The translations under genes and the position numbers were made by a program. A DNA stretch of 14,033 bases from Clostridium sp. CAG:448 (lineage in GTDB: Bacteria; Bacillota; Clostridia; Oscillospirales; CAG-272). Numbering within the stretch: the stretch's first letter is position 1; each line of letters starts with the position of its first letter. Of the stretch, positions 8,425-14,033 are shown one piece after another. The stretch is taken from contig FR890489.1 of NCBI GenBank assembly GCA_000433415.1, positions 2,364 through 16,396 on the forward strand, given 5' to 3'. The notes under the pieces were generated by a model. It worked only from the letters and a program-made list of their open reading frames with translations. It was not told the origin of the DNA and searched no databases.

Positions 8425-8459
8425 AGGATTTCATCGAAAAATACTACGGTAGCATCTGA
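8268..8459 (+). pseudogene. Out-of-frame true C-terminus of the preceding membrane protein
   Basis: This is the -1 frame relative to 7297. It is closed upstream by TGA at 8265–8267 and ends at TGA 8457–8459. From 8283 it reads R-G-D-G-A-G-G-G-W-T-E-G-N-Q-V-I-D-G, followed by an amphipathic helical tail (DVYDTYYDQAMEIIRNGGEL) and a tail ending YYGSI. It continues the Gly-rich linker naturally, lacks rare codons, and reaches to 44 bp before the next gene. It has no start or Shine-Dalgarno of its own, so it is a displaced piece rather than a separate gene. It could be a real mutation, a sequencing or assembly error, or a recoding site. Confidence 0.75.
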
Positions 8460-8486
8460 GCGCTTGCCGATGCCCGTAACACTGAG

Positions 8487-8494
8487 AAAAGGAA
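8487..8494 (+). promoter_or_regulatory. Shine-Dalgarno for the MoxR ATPase gene
   Basis: AAAGGAAG lies nine bases before the ATG at 8504, supporting that start. Confidence 0.7.
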
Positions 8495-8503
8495 GACTAT
8501 AAC

Positions 8504-9565
8504 ATGATCACAGAGGAAAGCATCCGGCAGTTCAGCGAGAACTGCGAGAATATTTTCACCCAGATCCGTTGCGACGTGATCGGTCAGCAGGAAGTTGTGG
8601 AGGGAACCGTGATTGCCATGATCGCAGGCGGCAACGTGCTGCTTGAGGGCGTTCCCGGCGTCGGAAAAACCCGTTTGGTCCGTACACTCGGCCGTGTGTT
8701 TGATATGCCGTTCTCCCGGATTCAGTTCACTCCGGACCTGATGCCTGCGGACGTGACCGGTACCAACATCATTGTCAAGGGGGAGGACGGAAACTCGCAG
8801 TTCCGGTTCCAGCCCGGTCCGATCTTCAGCAACATCGTGCTTGCCGATGAAATCAACCGTGCCACCCCGAAGACGCAGTCCGCACTTCTGGAGGCGATGC
8901 AGGAGCACACGGTTACCGTGATGGGTGTTTCCCGGAAAATGAAGGAGCCGTTCTTCGTGCTTGCCACGCAGAACCCGATCGAGCAGGACGGCACCTATCC
9001 GCTGCCGGAAGCGCAGATGGACCGCTTCATGTTCAACCTGATCGTTCCGAACCCGGGGCTGGATGAGCTGATGGCAATTGTGGATATGACGCAGAAAACG
9101 ATGGAAGAAGTCTCGGAGCCGGTCTGCAGCGGTGAGGAGCTGCTGAAAATGCGCGAGACCGCCAATCAGGTGCCGGTTGCCGAGGAAGTGATGCGGTATG
9201 CCATGACGCTCTGCTTGGCAACGCATCCGAACAGCGACTGTGCGTCCGAGGCTGCGAAAAAATACGTGCGTCTTGGAGCCAGCCCGCGTGCAGGTCAGGC
9301 ACTGATCTCTGCGGCAAAGGTCAAGGCGCTGATGAACGGCCGGTTCAATGTGGCTTACAGCGATGTGAATGCGCTTGCCACCCCCGTTCTGCGGCACAGA
9401 ATGAAGCTGAACTTTGAGGCAATTGCAGACCGCGTTGCGCCCGATGCCATCGTCAGGATGATCGTTGAGGAAGTTGGGACTCGGTTCGGCCTGAACCCGA
9501 AAAAAGAAGAAGCCGCTGCAAAGGCGGAGACCAAGAAGGGACTTTTCTCCGGCAAAAAAGCCTGA
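8504..9565 (+). CDS. MoxR-family AAA+ ATPase
   Basis: This 353-residue soluble ATPase belongs to the MoxR branch of AAA+ proteins, which act as chaperones for VWA-domain partners and their complexes. Walker A is GVPGVGKT (49–56). Walker B is IVLADE (111–116), followed by the family hallmark INRATPKTQSALLEAMQE (117–134). Sensor 1 is ATQNPIEQDGTYPLPEAQ (154–171) with N157. A candidate arginine finger is R174 in QMDRF, and sensor 2 is R262 in GASPRAGQAL. All catalytic positions look intact. The usual family length is about 310–340 residues; the excess is a Lys/Ala/Glu-rich tail from about 331. It sits between the membrane protein and the DUF58 gene, the standard MoxR–DUF58 order, which supports a shared cytoplasmic-face complex. 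Its substrate is unknown. Confidence 0.95.
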   Translation: MITEESIRQFSENCENIFTQIRCDVIGQQEVVEGTVIAMIAGGNVLLEGVPGVGKTRLVRTLGRVFDMPFSRIQFTPDLMPADVTGTNIIVKGEDGNSQFRFQPGPIFSNIVLADEINRATPKTQSALLEAMQEHTVTVMGVSRKMKEPFFVLATQNPIEQDGTYPLPEAQMDRFMFNLIVPNPGLDELMAIVDMTQKTMEEVSEPVCSGEELLKMRETANQVPVAEEVMRYAMTLCLATHPNSDCASEAAKKYVRLGASPRAGQALISAAKVKALMNGRFNVAYSDVNALATPVLRHRMKLNFEAIADRVAPDAIVRMIVEEVGTRFGLNPKKEEAAAKAETKKGLFSGKKA

Positions 9566-9610
9566 CGGCTGCCGGAGAACGGTCAAACCCAAAGAAAGGA
9601 TTTATTTGCC

Positions 9611-9673
9611 GTGGCATTTCTGCCAAGGACAAAAGCGGTAAACGATCAGAATGAAGACATCCTATCTGAATGA
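9611..9673 (+). CDS. Possible 20-codon leader ORF overlapping the DUF58 start
   Basis: GTG at 9611 follows AAAGGA (9595–9600) by ten bases, a good ribosome binding site. The frame encodes MAFLPRTKAVNDQ… for 20 residues and stops at TGA 9671–9673, 23 bases inside the DUF58 gene. The peptide has no recognisable features. It may couple translation to DUF58 or may be a remnant of an earlier DUF58 N-terminus displaced by an indel. It may also be chance, which is why confidence is low. Confidence 0.25.
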   Translation: MAFLPRTKAVNDQNEDILSE

Positions 9674-10547
9674 TGCATTTTTCAGTCGGTTGGAAACCTG
9701 TGCGCTCAACCTGCGCTCGGATCTTTCGGGATTTTTCGGGGGAAAACACCTTGTAAAAACCTATGGGCAGACGGTGGAGTTTGCCGATTACCGGGAGTAT
9801 ATGCTCGGGGACGACATCAGGCGGATTGACTGGAATCTGTACAGTCGCTTTGAGAAATATTTTCTGAAGCTGTTCACCGACGAAAGACAGATGCATACGC
9901 AAATCTTCCTGGATTGTTCCGCATCAATGGGCAAGGTTCATCCGGGCAAAGCTGCCTACGCAATTGCGGCGGCAGCGGCGCTCGGGTTTCTGTCTGTCCA
10001 TAACACCGACAAGGTCTCCTTCAAGCTGATGAAGGAGGACCGTGCGGAGGATCCCTACGGTGTGCTGGTCGGCAAGAAGGCGTTCTTCCGGGCGATCGCG
10101 TCGCTGGAGCAGACCGAATTTGACGGTGAGGCAGACATTGCCGCCGCCGTAACGGGCTGTGAAACCGGCACACGGGACGGTCTGACGGTGATTATTTCGG
10201 ATTTTCTGACCGACAGCAACTGGAAGAAGGCGGTGGATTATCTGCGATATAAGAACCGCCAGGTCCTGCTGCTGCAGGTTCTGACGCCGGAGGAGCTGGA
10301 TCCCGGCTACAGCGGAAACGTCAATCTGATGGACGCGGAGGCAACCGATCCGTTCGACAGCCGGAATATGCGTCTGAAGATTACATCCGGAATGCTCGCG
10401 GCGTACGATGAAGCCCTGCGGGATTTTCTTGCCGACATGAAGTCGTTCTGCTCGTCACGTGACACGGGCTATATTACGGTGAACAGCAAAGAGCCGATTG
10501 AGCGGGTGCTGTTCGGCGAGTTGCTGAAAGTAGGTATCATGCAATGA
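9651..10547 (+). CDS. DUF58 protein (VWA-like, MoxR partner)
   Basis: This 298-residue soluble protein has no membrane segment. The DUF58 signature EFADYREYMLGDDIRRIDW lies at 43–61, followed by LYSRFEKYFLKLFTDERQ (63–80). An intact MIDAS-type DxSxS motif (D88-C-S90-A-S92) opens a VWA-like fold that continues through GLTVIISDFLTD. DUF58 proteins are almost always encoded next to MoxR ATPases and are thought to be their partners; the biochemical role is not settled. ATG 9651 is the first start after the in-frame TAA at 9639–9641. It lacks a good nearby Shine-Dalgarno, the closest purine run (AAGGA) being about 22 bases away, so initiation may depend on coupling to the small ORF from 9611. The stop overlaps the next gene's ATG by four bases (ATGA), implying coupled translation downstream. 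Confidence 0.93.
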   Translation: MKTSYLNDAFFSRLETCALNLRSDLSGFFGGKHLVKTYGQTVEFADYREYMLGDDIRRIDWNLYSRFEKYFLKLFTDERQMHTQIFLDCSASMGKVHPGKAAYAIAAAAALGFLSVHNTDKVSFKLMKEDRAEDPYGVLVGKKAFFRAIASLEQTEFDGEADIAAAVTGCETGTRDGLTVIISDFLTDSNWKKAVDYLRYKNRQVLLLQVLTPEELDPGYSGNVNLMDAEATDPFDSRNMRLKITSGMLAAYDEALRDFLADMKSFCSSRDTGYITVNSKEPIERVLFGELLKVGIMQ

Positions 10548-12475
10548 GTTTACTTGTCCCACTTGGTCTGCTGGGTCTGCTTGGATCGGGAATTCTGATC
10601 TTTATTTACCTGATCAAGCCGAACTATCAGCAAAAGCTAGTTTCCAGTACCTATATCTGGAAGCTGAGTCTGAAATATAAGAAAAAACGGGTGCCGATCA
10701 GCCGGCTGCGAAACATTCTGATCTTTCTGTGTCAGTTCCTCGCACTGACGGCATTCGGTTTGCTCCTGGCACAGCCGGTGATCCGGCATCTGACATCGAC
10801 CACGAAAAACGAAAAGGTGGCGATCATTGATGCCTCTGCCGGCATGATGGTGGAGAGCAACGGAAAGACCCGGTTTGAGCGTGCGGTGGAACAGGTCAAG
10901 GCGCTGGCCGAGACAACGCTTTCCGCCGGGGACGGTGCCCTGAGCGTGATTGTGGCGGATTCGGATGCCTATCTGCTGGTGTCCCGTGCAACCGCCGACA
11001 GCCTTTCGGATGTCAACGCGAAGCTGGTTGCCCTGTGCAGCGGCGGTTCCTCCTGCGGATACGGGAGCGCCGATCTGGACGGTGCCGCCGAGCTGGCGGA
11101 AACCATTCTGACGCAGAATTCCGAATCCGAGGTGCTGCTTTATACCGCAACCGAGTATATGAATCAGAACGGCTACCGGGTTGTGAATGTTGCATCGGCA
11201 GATGACTGGAATGCCGCTGTCCTCAACTGCGTTCCGAATCTTCTGGAGCAGACCAATGCATATTCCTTTCTGGTGGATGTCGGATGCTACGGAAGGTCCA
11301 AAGCGGTGGCGGTTTCCTGCGAGCTGTTCGGTGTGAACAAAAAGACCGACAGCAACGGAACCGTGACCAGCCCCGGAGTGAACCTGAGTGCAACCAAAAC
11401 CGAATACTTCAGCGATGCGGATTCCACCAAGACGATGGAATTCACCATGGAGGATTTTGCGGCGGATGCACCGATCGTCAGCTTCGAATATATGTATGTT
11501 CATATCGACGAGGATGACGGCTTTGAAAAGGACAACACGTTCAATGTTTACGGCGGAGAAAAACCGGTGCTGCGTATCCAGTATGCCAGCACGCAGTCGA
11601 ACAACTTCTTCTCCGGCGTGCTGCGTTCCATGCGGCAGTCGCTGATGAACACCTATACGCTGGATATCAAAACGGTTGCGTTTGCGGACGCAAAAACAGA
11701 AGGGTTTGACCTGTATATTTTTGAACACCGGATGCCGGACGAAATGCCGACCGACGGTGTGGTCCTGCTGGCTGACCCGGACAAGGCACCCGGCGGCAGC
11801 GGCCTGAATTTCGGCGATTCGGTGGCGGTTGACAGCTCTTCCACGCTGGCTTCCGGTGTGACGCATCCGCTGACCGATCATGTCAATCCGGACCGGATTA
11901 CCGTGGCGAAATACCGCCGCGTCAATTCGTCGGAAGGGTATGCGGAGCTGCTCTATTATCACGGTGATCCCATCCTGCTGGTGAAAAACGAGGAACGGGC
12001 AAAAACGGTTGTCCTGACGCTGGACCTGAACAACTCCAGCCTTGGTGTGATCCTCGATTTTCCGGTTATGATGTACAATCTGTTTTCGTATTTCTTCCCG
12101 GCGACCCTGACGGGGAATGCCTTTGAGGTCGGAGAGAGCGTTACCGTGAACGCAAGAGGCACGGACGTGATTCTGGACGGCCCCGGATACCAGAAAGCGG
12201 GCTTTGACAGCCTGCCGGCAACGGTTGTGCTGACGCAGCCCGGCGACTATACCGTGATGCAGACCAACATGAAGGGCGCAACCGAGCTGCAGCAGTTCTT
12301 TGTCCATATTCCGCAGAGCGAGAGCAACATCACCAAAACGGTTGATGAGCTGCCTGTGCTCCGTTCGGAGTCGACAACAGAAGAACACACGACCGATCTG
12401 CTGATGTGGATCGCTGCGGTGGCACTGTTCCTCCTGTTTGCGGAATGGTGGCTGCATTCCAGAGAATCGATATGA
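10544..12475 (+). CDS. BatA-like membrane protein with degenerate VWA domain
   Basis: The 643-residue product has the BatA N-terminal layout: TM1 at about 4–24, a basic cytoplasmic loop (KYKKKRVPISRLRN), and TM2 at about 57–79 ending in QPVI. A VWA-like domain follows directly, starting KVAIIDASAGM (91–101). Its MIDAS reads D96-A-S98-A-G100, so the last serine of DxSxS is glycine and metal binding may be weak or lost. A long beta-rich region fills the middle, and one C-terminal TM helix (about 619–638, LLMWIAAVALFLLFAEWWL) precedes a short tail, so most of the protein is likely outside the membrane. ATG 10544 overlaps the DUF58 stop by four bases. The family (Bat/aerotolerance-type) is associated with MoxR ATPases at the membrane; the specific role here is unknown. 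Confidence 0.88.
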   Translation: MSLLVPLGLLGLLGSGILIFIYLIKPNYQQKLVSSTYIWKLSLKYKKKRVPISRLRNILIFLCQFLALTAFGLLLAQPVIRHLTSTTKNEKVAIIDASAGMMVESNGKTRFERAVEQVKALAETTLSAGDGALSVIVADSDAYLLVSRATADSLSDVNAKLVALCSGGSSCGYGSADLDGAAELAETILTQNSESEVLLYTATEYMNQNGYRVVNVASADDWNAAVLNCVPNLLEQTNAYSFLVDVGCYGRSKAVAVSCELFGVNKKTDSNGTVTSPGVNLSATKTEYFSDADSTKTMEFTMEDFAADAPIVSFEYMYVHIDEDDGFEKDNTFNVYGGEKPVLRIQYASTQSNNFFSGVLRSMRQSLMNTYTLDIKTVAFADAKTEGFDLYIFEHRMPDEMPTDGVVLLADPDKAPGGSGLNFGDSVAVDSSSTLASGVTHPLTDHVNPDRITVAKYRRVNSSEGYAELLYYHGDPILLVKNEERAKTVVLTLDLNNSSLGVILDFPVMMYNLFSYFFPATLTGNAFEVGESVTVNARGTDVILDGPGYQKAGFDSLPATVVLTQPGDYTVMQTNMKGATELQQFFVHIPQSESNITKTVDELPVLRSESTTEEHTTDLLMWIAAVALFLLFAEWWLHSRESI

Positions 12476-12476
12476 G

Positions 12477-12483
12477 AAAGGAG
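12477..12483 (+). promoter_or_regulatory. Shine-Dalgarno for the double-VWA gene
   Basis: AAAGGAG starts two bases after the previous stop codon and lies seven bases before the ATG at 12491. It fixes that start and shows tight operon spacing. Confidence 0.8.
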
Positions 12484-12490
12484 ATTCCCG

Positions 12491-14033
12491 ATGTCGGATT
12501 TCAAAATTGAATTGGAACACCCGTGGCTGCTTCTCCTTCTGATCCCGGTTCTGTTCTTCAGCTTTTTCCCGTTTTTCCGGCTGAGCAAAAAATACCGCCG
12601 GAACCGCAACCGCATCATTTCGGTTGTCACTCATACGCTGGCAATGGTGCTCTGCGTGGCGATGGTTGCCGGTATGACCTTTACCTATGAGCTGCCGAAC
12701 CGCCAGAACGAGCTGATCGTTCTGGTTGACCGCTCGGACAGCGGAACGGAAAACGAGTCGCTGCGGGATGACTTCCTGCAGGACGTCATCAATGCCTGCG
12801 ACAAAAACTATAAGCTGGGGGTGGTGACCTTCGGCTACGATACGGTCTATGCGGCGCCGCTCTCCTACGACAAGCGGGAGGCATACCGGCAGTATCTTGC
12901 CGCTGCCGAGCCGGACACCAGTGCCACCAACCTGGCGGGCGCAATCGCTTTTGCGGCAGAGCAGTTTGAAAACCCCAAAACCGCAAAGATTCTGATCCTG
13001 TCCGACGGCCTGCAAACCGACGGAAACGCGCTGTCAGCCGTCAAGCTGGCGGCGGCAAAGGGGATCAAGGTTGACGCGGTGAATCTTGCCAACGCCGAAC
13101 ACAGCGAGATGCAGATTCTGGATGTGAAGATGCCGGAAAACCGGATCATCCCGGGTCAGGAGGCAAAGATCACCCTGACCGTGCAGACCAACCTCAAGGC
13201 TTCGGAAACGGCTACGCTGAATGTGACCGATATGGGTTACAAAAGCGGATCCCATGCCGTTTCGCTGGAGAAGGGGATTCAGACCGTGGAGATTTCGCAC
13301 GTTTTCCAGTCAGCCGGTGTGCACGACCTGCAGTTTCAGCTGGTCGGATTGGATTCCTCCGATACGGTGGAGCAGAATAACGTCTACCATGCGTATCTGA
13401 ATATTCCGCTGCTGGAAAACATTCTGATTCTGGAAAGCCGGAGCGGCGAAGCGGACACGCTGAAGTCGATTCTCGGTGAAGCGCATACGGTGCAGGTGCT
13501 CAACATTCACACCGATGCGGACCTGATCCCCGGAAACGTGCGGGAGCTGTCGGCTTACGAAGAGGTTTTTCTTGTGAACCTTTCCAACGCCGACCTGACT
13601 GCCGAAACGATGCCGGAGAATTTCGTGCAGACGCTGTATGACTATGTTTATAACATCGGCGGGGGACTGTTTACGGTCGGCGGAGAGAACGATACGCTGA
13701 ACGGTTCGCTGGTTCCGCACGCCTACAACCGTCTGGACATGGAGGGCACCCTGTTTCAGCAGATGCTGCCGGTGCAGGTGGTCGAATACACCCCTCCGCT
13801 TGCGGTGATGCTTGTGATCGATGCCTCCGGCTCTATGAGCATGGGTAAATTCGAAGCGGCGCTGAAGGCTGCGGAAGAGATTCTCGATTCCCTCAGCCCG
13901 CGCGACTACTGCGGTGTGACGACCTTTGATTCCTCCTCGACCGAGGCGATCAACGTGCTTCCCGTTGCGCAGAAGGATAAGATTCTGGATGCGATCCGCG
14001 GGCTGAAGACAACCTCGGGCGGTTCGGGCGGCA
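12491..14033 (+). CDS. Double-VWA membrane protein with GATase-like middle domain (3' partial)
   Basis: The frame runs without a stop from ATG 12491 to the window edge (514 full codons). TM1 is at about 11–29 and TM2 at about 43–64 around a basic loop (KKYRRNRNR), the same two-helix start as BatA-like proteins. VWA domain 1 begins ELIVLVDRSDSG with an intact MIDAS D80-R-S82-D-S84 and continues to about 205. A beta-sandwich-like region (about 205–305) is followed by a Rossmann-like segment (about 310–430). That segment contains NILILES and GGGLFTVGGEND and leads to LPVQ, typical of the class-I glutamine-amidotransferase-like domain in such proteins; no catalytic triad is evident. VWA domain 2 opens VMLVIDASGSMSMG with an intact MIDAS D444-A-S446-G-S448. 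Relatives of this architecture are about 800–950 residues, so a C-terminal TM helix may lie beyond the window. It starts 15 bp after the BatA-like gene and is probably co-transcribed. Confidence 0.9.
   Translation, partial: MSDFKIELEHPWLLLLLIPVLFFSFFPFFRLSKKYRRNRNRIISVVTHTLAMVLCVAMVAGMTFTYELPNRQNELIVLVDRSDSGTENESLRDDFLQDVINACDKNYKLGVVTFGYDTVYAAPLSYDKREAYRQYLAAAEPDTSATNLAGAIAFAAEQFENPKTAKILILSDGLQTDGNALSAVKLAAAKGIKVDAVNLANAEHSEMQILDVKMPENRIIPGQEAKITLTVQTNLKASETATLNVTDMGYKSGSHAVSLEKGIQTVEISHVFQSAGVHDLQFQLVGLDSSDTVEQNNVYHAYLNIPLLENILILESRSGEADTLKSILGEAHTVQVLNIHTDADLIPGNVRELSAYEEVFLVNLSNADLTAETMPENFVQTLYDYVYNIGGGLFTVGGENDTLNGSLVPHAYNRLDMEGTLFQQMLPVQVVEYTPPLAVMLVIDASGSMSMGKFEAALKAAEEILDSLSPRDYCGVTTFDSSSTEAINVLPVAQKDKILDAIRGLKTTSGGSGG

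Noticed and set aside
8444..9592. Minus-strand frame of 382 codons opposite the MoxR gene
   Set aside because: It mirrors the MoxR codons in register. The plus strand has complete AAA+ motifs, so this is a shadow.
10637..13015. Long minus-strand frame of 792 codons opposite the BatA-like and double-VWA genes
   Set aside because: It has the same register as the plus-strand codons and the same explanation (rare TTA/CTA/TCA). The plus-strand products have clear TM and VWA motifs.
1..14033. CRISPR array, insertion sequence, tRNA or rRNA
   Set aside because: No regularly spaced identical repeats with unique spacers, no transposase-like frame or terminal inverted repeats, and no tRNA- or rRNA-like sequence was seen by eye. 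The only repeats are protein-coding LRR units and the 16-bp pair.

Overview
The window reads as one co-directional (+ strand) stretch of a moderately GC-rich chromosome, most likely from a gut-type Clostridia (Bacillota). This is an inference from the strong AGGAGG/AAAGGAG ribosome binding sites, the BspA-type leucine-rich repeats combined with Listeria–Bacteroides (InlB-B/Flg_new) repeats, and the clostridial style of the MoxR/VWA gene cluster. GC content was judged by eye.

Region 1 (1–7131) is the 3' part of one giant gene. It is open at the left edge of the window. In order it encodes two InlB-B-like repeats, five fibronectin-III-like modules, two more InlB-B-like repeats, and about 1,680 residues of BspA-type (LRR_5) repeats, roughly 50 of them, ending in what looks like a natural C-terminal cap. 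The product is very probably a secreted or surface protein. Its signal peptide and any anchor would have to lie upstream of the window, because no LPXTG signal or C-terminal membrane segment is present.

Region 2 (7132–7296) is the only substantial gap. It holds two adjacent perfect or near-perfect hairpins, the first a plausible terminator with a GAAA loop, then an AT-rich stretch that may hold a weak promoter, and a strong Shine-Dalgarno sequence.

Region 3 (7297–14033) is an operon-like cluster of five genes: a three-TM membrane protein with an InlB-like extracellular domain and an acidic/Gly-rich linker; a MoxR-type AAA+ ATPase; a soluble DUF58 protein; a BatA-like membrane protein with a VWA-like domain; and a double-VWA membrane protein cut by the right edge. 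Known MoxR/VWA systems pair an AAA+ chaperone with VWA proteins that bind ligands through a metal site (MIDAS). Here the DUF58 protein and both VWA domains of the last gene keep the DxSxS motif, while the BatA-like protein has lost its last serine. The client of this module is unknown.

The clearest anomaly is in the first gene of the cluster. Its reading frame breaks at about 8280, inside a GC-rich linker where two identical 16-bp copies lie 23 bp apart. The correct C-terminus (WTEGNQVIDG … YYGSI) continues in the -1 frame to 8459. A single missing base explains this. A second oddity is that the DUF58 start has no nearby Shine-Dalgarno sequence, while a well-placed one serves a 20-codon ORF that overlaps that start.
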